A stretch of 64,000 bases of DNA from Cloeon dipterum (lineage: Eukaryota > Arthropoda > Insecta > Ephemeroptera > Baetidae), in the NCBI RefSeq assembly GCF_949628265.1, contig NC_088786.1, positions 18,931,681-18,995,680 of the forward strand, in the 5' to 3' direction. The translations under genes and the position numbers were made by a program. Positions 47,586 through 59,471 of this stretch are shown one piece after another. Positions within the stretch are counted from its first letter, which is position 1. The number at the start of each line of letters is the position of its first letter. Below the pieces are notes generated by a model. It ran no database searches, was not told the DNA's origin, and saw only the letters and a list, made by a program, of their open reading frames with translations.

Positions 47586-49413
47586 TCAAAATTCATTAGT
47601 TCTGTCCCTCTTGTAGGCCCTTTTTTTCTTTATTTCGTCATTATCACAAATGGTCCCCTTGACTGCAGTGACGGTGCTTTCGCTCATAAAAACGCGAGTG
47701 CTGATCTCATTGGGGTTCATCTTTTCTGAGAAATACGTCTGTATGCCTGAAGAAATAGCCCAGAGGCGCCCAGTTTCATCAATCTATATTCATGACAAAC
47801 TGTAAAAAACCTTCAACTCTCCAAACTGAAATTCCGCATACCGTTACTTCTGCGAGGAACTTCATTGCCACTTTGTCCTGCGCCAAGACACCGAAGAACC
47901 TACTTTCGTAGGGGTTGCGGCGAGAGTTCCAGCAAACGAGGGCATCCGAGTTTAGCAGCCCAAAAAACAGCACACCATTCTTGTCCATGGCGTAGGCGCC
48001 TGTTTGGCTGGTTCGCGGCAGGGACCCGGTTTTGAATTCATCGCGCGGAGGGCTCAAGACAGAGTCCTTGTTGCGAAGAACGGACGTTTTCACCCAGTGC
48101 TGTTTGAATGAGCTCATTGACGAAAAATATAACGTTCGGTCACCTTTCCCAGGGGCACCTATACACGAAAAGAGGGTCATTCTCAGAATGAAGGAATATT
48201 TAAAAATAATTATGAGATTTGAACTAAATAAACATTGAAATGCAAGGAAATTTTAAAATCATTAAATTTTTAGTAGGTAATGCACTCATGATTCACGGAA
48301 TATTGTTAGAAAGAAATAAAAACGATAATGGAGGATTTTATTTTTGTAAAAAGAATTAATAGAGCTTTGCAACGGACCAGATATTAATAATAGCAATCCT
48401 TGCCAAAAAAGCAGCTGAATATTAATAAAACTCTAGAAAGATATCGTGGCTTTCGGTTTTTTTTACAGAAATATTCCAAACAAAGTATGTTTTATTCGTT
48501 TCATACTCAGGGCCATTCCCATAATTCCGTTCATCGTTTCAAAGGTTTTTTTTCCAACGTGGAAAGTGCTTGCTTCTGGATCGGGGAGAACGGTTTTCTG
48601 AATGATTCGCCACGACTGGCCAGAAGACAAATCAGCAACGATTATCGCAAAGGAGGCAGTGTCTGCAATGTAAAGGAACGCGTCTTTTGGCGAGCCGCAG
48701 GTGCCCTTTGGATACTCCACCTTGATGTTAACAGGCAACGACTCGTTTCTCACAGCTTCCTGCAAAACGTGTTTTTTTTTTTACAAGTCCCGCCCGTATT
48801 AAACCATCCAGACTTACTTCGTCTTTTAGGATGAAGGTGTTGACAAGTTTGTCTGTTTTGAGGTCAAAGGTGAGCACCTTGGCAGGACAGACTCTAGTGT
48901 ACTCGTGCTGAATGGAACTTGCTATGCCTGTGTCGAGGACCCACAGCCTCCCGCACTCATCTGTTGTGACCCTGAACACCGAGGTCAAGCCCTGGCATTG
49001 GCCCACCTTTTGAGAGGCCCAGTCAGGGTAGGGGGTAAGCGGGGGCGCAGCGTCCCTGGAGGGGTACTCGACGAACGCCAGAGTCGCGGGAATGCCCTTG
49101 GGTTTCCAGCGAGGCATGGAGAGGAAGACGCGGTTACCAGCCACCTTTGTTTTTTAGGTTAATAATTATCAGGACAAGAAATTAGTGAGGATATTACATG
49201 GACTCCAGCGACATGCACGTCAGAAGGGTTGAATTCGCCGCTGCTGATGGCCTCTGCCCGTGCCTTGGGGCTAGCATATTTAAAATCGATCTGCTTCCAG
49301 CCAAATACCTGCTTCACTCGCGCGTCGTCCAGTGGCGGAAACCCTACGGCCTGCACTAATGGGGTCAGGTGCAGGACGCCAAACAGAAAACAGGTCGGAA
49401 GCAACATTTTCAT
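47586..49413 (-). CDS. yellow/major royal jelly protein family gene D' (copy of D)
   Basis: Exons in transcript order: 49413-49198, 49144-48818, 48759-48507, 48158-47842, 47783-47586; same phases and 436 residues. I found no difference from D in protein or in the intron lines compared, so the two would be indistinguishable to short reads. TATAAA at 49467-49472 on the minus strand. If the duplication is real, dosage of D is doubled with the same promoter. Confidence 0.88.
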
Positions 49414-50907
49414 GAGATCCCTTAACTCGCCGCGTACTTTAAATGATGGGCTTTTGGGTTTCCGTCTTTATACGTTTGTGGTTTGGCTTGAGAGCAACAA
49501 AAACAACATAAAAAATACTTATCGCTTTATACTTCCTCTGCGACATTATACACGGGGACGAATTTCTATGCTCATCGTTTGGATAATTTGCGCCTACTTT
49601 TGATTCTCTTGCAATAACGAGGGTCTACTTCAGATTTGGAGGGAGTTTGCTTCATGCAGTCCAACTCGCACCATTTTTTTTTAATAATAATAATTTTTAT
49701 TTGTCTTTTGGCATGTACATAATTTAACACAGTAATGCAATAAACCACATACATCCAATTGCAAATCAAACATTCAGTTACATTCACTCAAAAAGAAAAG
49801 AAAAATTGAAGTTGCTACAACTTCTGTACACAATCAAAATACTCTTCAGCACTATAAAACTGTTTTTGATGTACAAATTCACGCAGCATAGCAACAAACT
49901 CCTTATAACGCGGCTCAAGACGAAGAGACACTGGCAGCGCATTATACAAAGTAGCTGTCCAGCATGCGTAAATGAATTTCACGGGACGAATGCCCAGCAT
50001 TGAAAGATCCCGGTGCGGAGGCAGAAACACGATCGAGCCTTTGTCTTTTCTGAATCGGGTTTTGTCTAACGAGGCCCGTGCACCCATGATATTCGTTTGC
50101 GAGTATATGTAATTGGGACAATTTTTGAGTGTTGTACGTTATCAGGGGCCGTCTCAAAACTGGTGAATCTATCATATCATATTTAAATGCGACGTATGAC
50201 ATACGCCGTCACTGCTTGAGAGGCTGTCAATTTGTCTAATTAAAATTATTTGCAAGAATAATAAATGTATGCTAGTTAGCATATATTTATGTACTGTGAG
50301 TGAATTCTTTACATTTTTGGATTGTTAAATACGTCGATATAATTTAAGCCTAGTTTTTAAATTTTGTTTGCTAATTTTTACACTGTACAAACACACCAAT
50401 ATGGCACAAGACACAAGATTGATTGTACTTACTTGATCCCCTGTGATATGAAGAACCTAAGATGAATAGAAAAATATTTGTCCAACTTTTATTTAACTTA
50501 TTATGTAGATTATGGAAGCTACCTAACACCTTAAATGAAACTGAAATTTAACCTTTCTTTATACTGCTAAAAAAATACGAAAAACAAAATTATACTACAA
50601 CAATTATATTATAAGGGATATGACTGAGTTTTATATTCACTGCGCAAATTCACGACCTGAGACAGGTCAGGTGTACCACTTCTTGTTAACTTTTTTAACG
50701 GCATTTATACATTGATATAGAGATTGGGTGACTACATTTACGTTGCTTCTCTGGCAGAGCTTTTAAATCGATGCGCCATTTAGCCACATCCTCTTTTAAT
50801 AGCTGTCAGCGAAACGCAAAACAAGAAACGGCACTCATTAGTTTTCCTGCTGTAATAAAATGCTGTAACCAGTTTGCATTTCTTGAGAGGTCACAAGTTA
50901 ATCCGCG
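49414..50907. other. shared upstream region of D' and E'
   Basis: Copy of 39047-40540: D' TATA box, LINE 3' relict at 49677-50207, AT-rich remainder. Confidence 0.5.
49677..50207 (-). mobile_element. LINE 3' relict, tandem-duplication copy
   Basis: Twin of the relict at 39310-39840, at +10,367, with the same reverse-transcriptase C-terminus remnant (frame 50087-49815) and ATT-repeat tail. Not an independent insertion. Confidence 0.55.
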
Positions 50908-53563
50908 ATGCATCGAAAAGCAGTGCCGTTTTTAGCCTTTTCCGTGATTCTTCTCCTTCTGCACTCGCAGAGCTCGGTTTGCAACCGCAGGAAAGGTCAC
51001 CAATATGAGCAGTATTACTGGAACACCCGTAACTCTTCTTCGCGCTCCGGTGAGGTTAGAGAAGTTTTCAACTGGAAGCAACTGGACTTTGAATTTCCCA
51101 ACGAGCAAATGCGGGGACAAGCGATTCAAAGTGGTGCTTTCGTGGAGATAAATTCATCAATGCCACTTTCCCTGGAGGTATTTAAATAAAATAAAACTAA
51201 AATAAAATAACAAACGATTTGCAGGCTGACAGCACGCGTTTATTTGTGTCGGCACCACGTTGGCGTCAAGGTGTTCCCTTCACCCTGACCTATTTGCCCT
51301 TGCCCGGTGCTGACCCAAAGCGCGTACCAACCCAGTCCTCACCCCGTTTGAAACCTTACCCCAATGCCGAGGCGAACCGCCAGGGAAACTGCGACGGTCT
51401 GACCTCCGTCTTCAGGATGTCTATTGATAATTGTAACAGACTTTGGGTCGTGGACACCGGCAGGGTTGGCGCACAACAACTCTGCCCTCCTCAGGTTATC
51501 GCTTTCGACCTGCAGACCGATGCTATCGTCTACAGGCACCGATTCTCGCAGGTTGACCAGAAAAAATATAGTTTTCAATATAATTGACGGAGAAGAATAA
51601 CCAAATTAAAAAATATATTGGGACGATAACATTATCATTCAAATAGTCTAAGTGTAGTCTTTTTGGTAGTTTTATATATTGCCACTCTGCCCTCCAACCA
51701 AACCTATTTGATATTGAACTAAAATAGTGTCAGTTACCTGATAATAAAATTATTGATGTATATGTAGTCATATTTTGCTTTTTAAACGGAAGTGATAAAT
51801 TATATAATTCATATCTGATGAAAAATGGACATTGCCATATTTTACACCTCGATTGACTGGGAAATATATTTTATTTTTTATTCCCACCTTGAATGAAAAT
51901 TCCAAAACTTATATTTTACAGATTGTTAGTTTTGATTAATTAAGAAAAAACAGCTAAAAAACAAATCCTGTCAAATTTAATGTTAAAAATTGCGTAATTA
52001 GGAATCCTTGCTGTGCAACTCGCAACCCACAAACATCGCTGTTGAATATAAAGCAGAGGCCCAGTGTGGAAGAGGAAATAATTTGGATGCTTTCTTGTAT
52101 GTGACGGACACGTTGGCCTACGCTATCATTGTCATCGACACCTCGAGTGGAAGGTCATGGCGCGTGTCCGACAAGAGCATGTTCCCCAACCCCGAGGCCG
52201 GTTCTTTTAACGTGCAAGGCGTCAAATTCGACTTAATGGACGGCATTCTTGGGCTTGCTATAGGTGGGATAAAATTTTGCTGTGCAGACGAAAAAGTATT
52301 TATAAAAATAAATTGAAATTTGAATTTAAAATTAGTTTGATAGCAGTAAATAACAAACCTCAATCAGGCTCTGCATTGGCACACATTTTAATTCTAAATA
52401 TTAAATGATTTAATAATTTTTTAATTACGATTTCCTCCCTTTTAGGACCTCCTAGGTACTACAAAAATGACCGTGATTTGTTCTACAACCCGATGACCTC
52501 ATTCCAACACTTCTGGGTGCGTACGTCTCGTCTCCAGAATGAAAACGCGACGACTCCTTCCAACCCTCAGCCATTTGAGACTTTCCAGACAGGGCAATGG
52601 AAACGCAATTCTCAGTCGGCAGGCTGCGGCATCAGCTCCAGCGGCGTTCTCTTCTTTGGGCTCGTCAACCAAAACGCCCTTGCTTGCTGGGACACGTCCA
52701 AACCATACACGGCCCAAAACATTGCTGTTCTAAAAAAAGATGACGAGAAACTGCAGTTTCTCTCAACCGTTGTGGTCAGTATATTAGCCACTATTTTTTT
52801 GCAACCGATTTAGAACCAGCCCGTTGGATCGTATTGTTAAGGCGTTCTCAGGAGTGTCGAAGCAATAGGGGGACATTAAAGCATTTCAGGGATATTTTAA
52901 TGGCTGCTTGTTGCGAATGACTGCAACACAGCAAACCTGAGAATTAGTGCCCTCCAACACCTTAACTTACAGCTCGTATAACTGGAACGGCTCCTGACTT
53001 ACCAGCAAAGCTCGCTGCCGCTCTTGCTCGTCTTGAATATTTTCTATTGAGCTCGTTTGGGCAGTTCTGGCCGCTGACTCGAAATGCTAAAATAGCTCAA
53101 CGGGCTGGGAGGCGCACCGGCGCCGAATCGCCACTAGATGGTTTTCACACTTTCCAGCGGCTTTAAGGACAAATTAATGTAAAGTACGTGTTTCAATAAA
53201 AGACCTCGGTGCGGGGAGACGAAAAGATGGCCACATTGGGCCCAAGCTGCTGTGCGGCCACTTGGGCCCCATATTATCCGCTTGACGGAGTTATTTGAAC
53301 TCGGTGAGCTCAAAGCCCACGGAAAGTGCTGAGCAGACAAAAATACAAGAAAAAATAAATAAATGTGTTTCTGATCCTTATAGGTTGATCGCATGGACCG
53401 ATTGTGGGCGCTGTCTACTCGTTTCCAACGCTTCTTCACGAACAGCCTCAACCCTGAAGATGTTAACTTCCGAATTTTCTCCGGCACAGCCGCAGAAGCA
53501 GTGCGCAACACTGCGTGCTACGTTCCAACCCTTGGAGAAGGTCCAATGCGTGGTTGGGCGTAA
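50908..53563 (+). CDS. yellow/major royal jelly protein family gene E' (copy of E)
   Basis: Exons 50908-51177, 51225-51551, 52002-52263, 52446-52774, 53384-53563; 455 residues; no difference from E noticed. Intron 4 again holds the dispersed repeat (52816-53339). It lies divergent to D' and convergent to C''. Confidence 0.88.
52816..53339 (+). repeat. dispersed repeat, copy 4 (tandem-duplication twin of copy 3)
   Basis: Copy of 42449-42972 at +10,367, in intron 4 of E'. Confidence 0.75.
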
Positions 53564-54529
53564 AAATCAATATTTATTATCATTAGAATAATACACAGTA
53601 AAATGGGTTGTAAATTAATAATAAATTTATTCATACCTAATTGAGTTGAGACAAATAAATATTATCTTCATCCTTGATAAAATTACTCATTTTGAATAAA
53701 TGATCCAGTGATCAAAATATTTTTGACCAAACTACGATATGTATACTAAATAAAATATTAGTACAAATTTTTACGAAATATCTTTTCAATACACCAACAG
53801 AATTTTCCCGTTTGAATATATAAGGGGCTATATGCTGGATCGGTTAAAATCTCTTTTTAAATGTAAAAATGAAATCAGGGTTACTATAGGGGAGGTTTAA
53901 CATTAAATATATCAAAGAGTAAAACTGTAAATCCTATAATTCAAGGGGCTATGAGTTCTTCAACGGAAAGCTGTTCACTTCAGCGATTAAAATCAATAAA
54001 ATACCACTCTAAAAATCTTTTTTTCAATTTCATTAAATCCCTTAGCACTTTGACACTTGTCGTGTTTCTTCACGCACTACTCACAGAAGACCATGTGTGT
54101 CGTAGCCCATTCTGACTTCCTGCTCGGACTATTCGACAGGTTGCTTGCACAGCTTCACGTAGGCGCATTTGGGAGAGATCTTTTCGTGCTCGCAATTATT
54201 TTTATTATGACTATTATTGTTAGATTAGAATAAACAATTATATATTCAACGTTCCAAAATAACTGACCACCCTGAAAAGAGTGGTTGGGGTGTGATCGAA
54301 ATTACAACGGCTCGCCGGTCAGAAACTGTAGAAGTTTTGATAGTGAAATTTTCAACCCTTTCAGACGAGTGGTTTCGTCGCTGCACCAAAACAGTTTCTT
54401 ATGGGAATCTCATTTTAAACCAATTTTTGGAAAAAAGTTTCGAAACTTCTCATCATGCAAATGTGATTTCTAGACCAATATTTTGCGCTGATTCAGAATC
54501 TGAGGTCAATTTTTGTTCCGGCATCCGAA
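53564..54529. other. convergent spacer between E' and C''
   Basis: Copy of 43197-44162 with the second IAP fragment at 54044-54191. Nothing else supported. Confidence 0.5.
54044..54191 (-). pseudogene. IAP RING-exon fragment, copy 2
   Basis: Twin of the fragment at 43677-43824, at +10,367; same internal gap. Confidence 0.8.
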
Positions 54530-56668
54530 TTATTTTCCATGGGCGTCACAAACGGTGCCCTCAATCGCTTGTTTCACAGATGGACTCATGAAAACCCTGA
54601 AGTTGACATCGTTTGGGTCAATGGTGTCCAAAACAAACTGCTGAATCCTAGCAGAGAGAGCCCACACTCTTTTAATATTGTCGATCTGCGTATGAATAGG
54701 TATAATTTATTTCCATTAATTAATTTAAAATATTTATTTCACTTACCACGACGGAGACGAGAAACTGCATTGCCGTCTTGTCCTGCGCGAGGTAGCCGAA
54801 ATTCCTCGGTTCAAATGGACTTTTTGAGTTCCAGCAAACGAGAGCGTCCGAATTGAGCAAACCAAATATCATAACGCCGTTTTTGTCCATGGCGTAGCCA
54901 GCAGTTTGGCTCTGCCTGGACTTGAGGCCCGTCTTAAAAGCATTAGGGGAATTTTTGGCCTTCTTCTTGTCTCGCAATATCGACGTTTTCACCCAATGCT
55001 GCATGTCACCGCCCATCGCCGAGAAATATAATTCACGGTCTCCGTTAGCCATACGCGGACCTGAAAAATAAATAATTAATGTGAAATTAAATAAATTAAT
55101 TTATGTGACCAAGGGCAGGTTCAATATTACGAATTATTTTTTTTTAGATATTTCAATGAAATTAATTATATTAAATTATATTTATGTATTGATGCGCAAG
55201 AATGACCAAGTATATCTTTTATCTTTTTCATTATTAAAATTCAATTGAGGAAGTCGCAAACCTAAAGCCATTCCCATGACGCCATCCGTCAAGTCAAAGG
55301 TTTGTCCACCAACGTGGAAAGTGGTCCATTCGGGATTCGGATAGACAGTTTTGTCTGTAACACGCCAAGCGTCACCGGTGGACATGTCTGCCACAATGAT
55401 GGAGTAGGCCACTGTGTCGGCGATGTAGAGGAACGCTTGTTTCGGGTTTTTGCAACCGCCCTTAGGAAATTCCACCTGTATGTTTGCCGGAAGGGCATCA
55501 CTTTTCAACACGTGCTGTGAAAAACAGTAAAGACTGGAATTAGCGGAAATCTGATATTTTTTAATTTACTTGACACATATAGAATGTCATCTCTGTGTCT
55601 CATTGATTTTATTAGTTTAGAATAAGATTATTTTTCCTCACACTTTCCTTTAGATTGACTTACGTACATTTGTTTTTTGTAATTCAAAAATTATTTTAAA
55701 TTCGACGATCATTTACAGAATATAATTTGATGTATTATGTAAAAAAACCCATTCAAACTAGACACAAAAACATTTTTGGAGACAAAAAAATAATAGCTCT
55801 ATTGCTTATATATAAGGCAATAGCTTTGATTGTTGGAAAATCGAGGTAAAATCCTCTAAACCGGCTCTAGGATCCAACTAAAAGAGATCAAAACCGTTCT
55901 TTTATGCTGAAAAAATTCTCTTTTTGACACCAATTTTTTTCTTTACCCAATATTTAAGTTTTAGTTTTTAAGAACAAACAAATAATTAAAACCTTCGGAA
56001 GGACGTATTGCAGGACAACTTTATCGGTTTTTAGGTCGATTGCCATAACCTTTACAGGGCAGATGCGGTTAGGCACGAGCCACGAGGACGACCAACCAGT
56101 GTCGATGGCCCACAACCTGTTGCATTCGTCGATAAACACCCTGAACACCGAGGTCAGCCCATCGCAGTTGCCCTCCCTGCTCAGTTCCCAGCTGGGATAG
56201 GGGTTGAGCCGCGGCGAACGCTCGCCCTTTGCGTCAGGGTACTCAGCGTAGGCCAGGGTTGCCGGCACTCCGCTCTTCCAGCGAGGCAGACTCACGAACA
56301 CGCGATTTCCGGCTGCCTGCAAAGCGCAAAAACACATGAAAAAATCAATTAGCATTATGGCCTCGAACTTGTGCATTCAAGGTTTTCAAATTGTATCCCT
56401 AAAGCGTTTCAAACTTAATTTAAAGTTTTAAATTTCAATAATATAACCGACATACGTGAATACCTGTTGGAACAGCGGCGGACGGCACAAAAGAACCATT
56501 TTTCAGAGCTTCCTGTCTCTGCTCCTCGCTAGGGTAGTTGAAATCAAACTGACTCCACCCAAATACTTCCACGACCCGTTGCTTCGCAGCCCCTGCATCT
56601 TTTTTCTCTGCTGCGGCGAGCACTGTGCTCAGCAGAGATAAGAGGCTGGCTAACAGCAACAGCCTCAT
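54530..56668 (-). CDS. yellow/major royal jelly protein family gene C'' (copy of C')
   Basis: Exons in transcript order: 56668-56456, 56316-55993, 55514-55262, 55060-54747, 54685-54530; 419 residues; no difference from C' noticed. Its 5' flank continues past 56834 in the C'-flank version of the sequence, into the spacer before D''. Confidence 0.88.
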
Positions 56669-57149
56669 ATCGGTATATGGCAAGGATTATTCGATGTCAA
56701 TCTGCTTTCGGATTTTTGATCTGTCAGGAGTAATTATTGTTATCGAGAGAAGTAGCAAACACCAAAAGATGTTTTCTGGTGGCTCTGTTGAGCCAATTTG
56801 AAAAACATTTTGGGGAATTTTGTTTTCATGTTTGTTTAAACCACGAATACTTGCAAACCACAAAATTCAGTGACAACATGATAAGGATAAAATTCGTCTG
56901 TGGTTTAGACAATTCTTATCAAATTGCTATTTTCAGATTATGCATTTTTTTTGTCTAGTTTGTATTCAAACCGTCGTCAATATGCAAATTGTTGGGTTTT
57001 CATCACTCTTTTTGCATATCATGTATACAAGGAAAGAAATTTAGTCTCTGCAGGAATGTCAAAGAAATAAATGCTCTCTTTGAATATTAATTTTCTGGAT
57101 ATTTATTGGTGGGATGATTCATATCGAAATTGTTTACAAACGTCGGGCA
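56669..57149. other. spacer between C'' and D''
   Basis: 481 bases, against 1282 between C and D. It has one copy of the CATGTTTG / TTATCAAATTGCTA segment and lacks both the second copy and the G+C-rich insert found upstream at 36400-36775. This is likely the simpler, ancestral form of the C-D spacer. Confidence 0.5.
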
Positions 57150-58960
57150 TCAAAGATCATTATATCTGCTCCTCTTGTAGGTCTTTTTCTTCTTAATTTC
57201 GACATTCTCACAAACGGTTCCCTTGACTGCAATTTCAGTGCTTTCGCTCATAAAAATGCGAGTGCTGATCTCATTGGGGTTCATTTTTTCTGAGAAATAC
57301 TTCTGTATGCCTGAAGAAATAGCCCAGAGGCGCCCAGTTTCATCAATCTATATTCATGAAAAACTGTAAAAAACCTTCAACTCTCCAAACTGAAATTCCG
57401 CATACCGTTACTTCTGCGAGGAACTTCATCGCCATTTTGTCCTGCGCCAAGACGCCGAAGAACCTACTTTCGTAGGGGTTGCGGCGAGAGTTCCAACAAA
57501 CGAGGGCATTCGAGTTTAGCAGCCCAAAAAACAGCACACCATTCTTATCCATGGCGTAGGTGCCTGTTTGGCTGGTTCGCGGCAGGGACCCGGTTTTGAA
57601 AGCATCGCGTGGAGGGCTCAAGACAGAGTCCTTGTTGCGAAGAACGGACGTTTTCACCCAGTGCTGTTTGAATGAGCTCATTGACGAAAAAAATAATGTT
57701 CGATCGCCTTTCCAAGGGGTACCTACTCACGAAAATAGTGTCATTCTTAGAATTAAGTACATCCAAAAAATATTATGAGATTTGAACTATAAATATTAAA
57801 ATGTAGGAAATTTGAAAATTTGAATTTTTTTTTTAGAAGCTATTGACTCACGAAATATCATTAAATAGGAAACACAGCTATAATCAAGGATTTTATTTTT
57901 GTGATGAGCATTGATAGAGCTTTGCAACGGATCAAAAATTAACAATAGCATTTTTTTGTCAAAAAAGTAGCTAAATAAAAATAAAACTTATTTATCGTTA
58001 CTTTCGGTCGTTTTTTTAAAGAAATATCCCTGACAAAGCGTGTTGCATTTATTTCATACTTAGGGCCATTCCCATAACTCCGTTCATCATTTCAAAGGTT
58101 TCTTTTCCAACGTGGAAAGTGCTTGCTTCTGGATCGGGGAGAACGGTTTTCTGAATGATTCGCCACGACTGGCCAGAAGACAAATCAGCAACGATTATCG
58201 CAAAGGAGGCAGTGTCTGCAATGTAAAGGAACGCGTCTTTTGGCGAGCCGCAGGTGCCCTTTGGATACTCCACCTTGATGTTAACAGGCAACGACTCGTT
58301 TCTCACAGCTTCCTGCAAAACGTGTTTTTTTTTTTACAAGTCCCGCCCGTATTAAACCATCCAGACTTACTTCGTCTTTTAGGATGAAGGTGTTGACAAG
58401 TTTGTCTGTTTTGAGGTCAAAGGTGAGCACCTTGGCAGGACAGACTCTAGTGTACTCGTGCTGAATGGAACTTGCTATGCCTGTGTCGAGGACCCACAGC
58501 CTTCCGCACTCATCTGTTGTGACCCTGAACACCGAGGTCAAGCCCTGGCATTGGCCCACCTTTTGAGAGGCCCAGTCAGGGTAGGGGGTAAGCGGGGGCG
58601 CAGCGTCCCTGGAGGGGTACTCGACGAACGCCAGAGTCGCGGGAATGCCCTTGGGTTTCCAGCGAGGCATGGAGAGGAAGACGCGGTTACCAGCCACCTT
58701 TGTTTTTTAGGTTAATAATTATCAGGACAAGAAATTAGTGAGGATATTACATGGACTCCAGCGACATGCACGTCAGAAGGGTTGAATTCGCCGCTGCTGA
58801 TGGCCTCTGCCCGTGCCTTGGGGCTAGCATATTTAAAATCGATCTGCTTCCAGCCAAATACCTGCTTCACTCGCGCGTCGTCCAGTGGCGGAAACCCTAC
58901 GGCCTGCACTAATGGGGTCAGGTGCAGGACGCCAAACAGAAAACAGGTCGGAAGCAACAT
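57150..58960 (-). CDS. yellow/major royal jelly protein family gene D''
   Basis: Exons in transcript order: 58960-58751, 58697-58371, 58312-58060, 57722-57406, 57347-57150; phases 0, 0, 1, 0; 434 residues. The start differs from D: the first D codon ATG is ACG here, so translation begins at the second methionine (58960), still with a good signal peptide (MLLPTCFLFGVLHLTPLVQA after RM-shift). Exon 1 to most of exon 3 is almost the same as D (one difference noticed near 58503), while exons 4-5, introns 3-4 and both flanks differ clearly: STPWKGDRTLFFSS for SAPGKGDRTLYFSS in exon 4, and a changed basic tail (NVEIKKKKTYKRSRYNDL). The promoter-position string is TATAGA (59018-59023 on the minus strand) rather than TATAAA. 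Intron 1 is again 53 bases with a purine-rich acceptor. The reading frame is intact, so it is probably functional. Confidence 0.88.
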
Positions 58961-59373
58961 TCTCGTGAGCTCCCAGACTCGCCGCGTACTTAAATGATTG
59001 GATTTTTGTTTTTCGTCTCTATAAGTGTTTGCGGTTTGGCTTGAGAGCGACAAGAAAAAACATATTATGCTTATCGCTTTACTTCCTCTGCGACATTAAA
59101 CAGGGACGAATTTCTTTGCTCGCCGCTTGGTTGATCTGCGCTTGCTTTTTTCTCTTTTGCATTGCAAATATAAAAAGTCTACTTTGGATTTGGAAGGATT
59201 GCTTCCTGCTCCTGCAGTCCATGGATGCTCCACTGCAGAACTCTCCTGGAGTAAGCTAAACAATTGATAAAATCGTAGTCCACTCGTCTCTATTCAACCA
59301 GCTAACACCTCCTTTTGCAAGTGCAACTTAGCGGCTTCCTATGATCCAATCTTCCGACAACAATAGATAAAGA

Positions 59374-59471
<98 letters not shown>

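Larger units (their letters stand above)
46449..56815. repeat. 10,367-bp tandem duplication, unit 2 (genes D', E', C'')
   Basis: Head-to-tail copy of 36082-46448 with no difference noticed. To the left of the junction string the sequence is of the C' 5'-flank type; to the right it is of the C 5'-flank type (CTTCAACCTCG). After 56834 the sequence returns to the C'-flank type (TTTAAACCACG). So the junction is a hybrid of two paralogous flanks. Confidence 0.93.

Noticed and set aside
59029-59259. Plus-strand ORF of 76 residues upstream of D''
   Set aside because: Lies in the promoter region, has no counterpart frame in the D or D' flanks and shows no family features.
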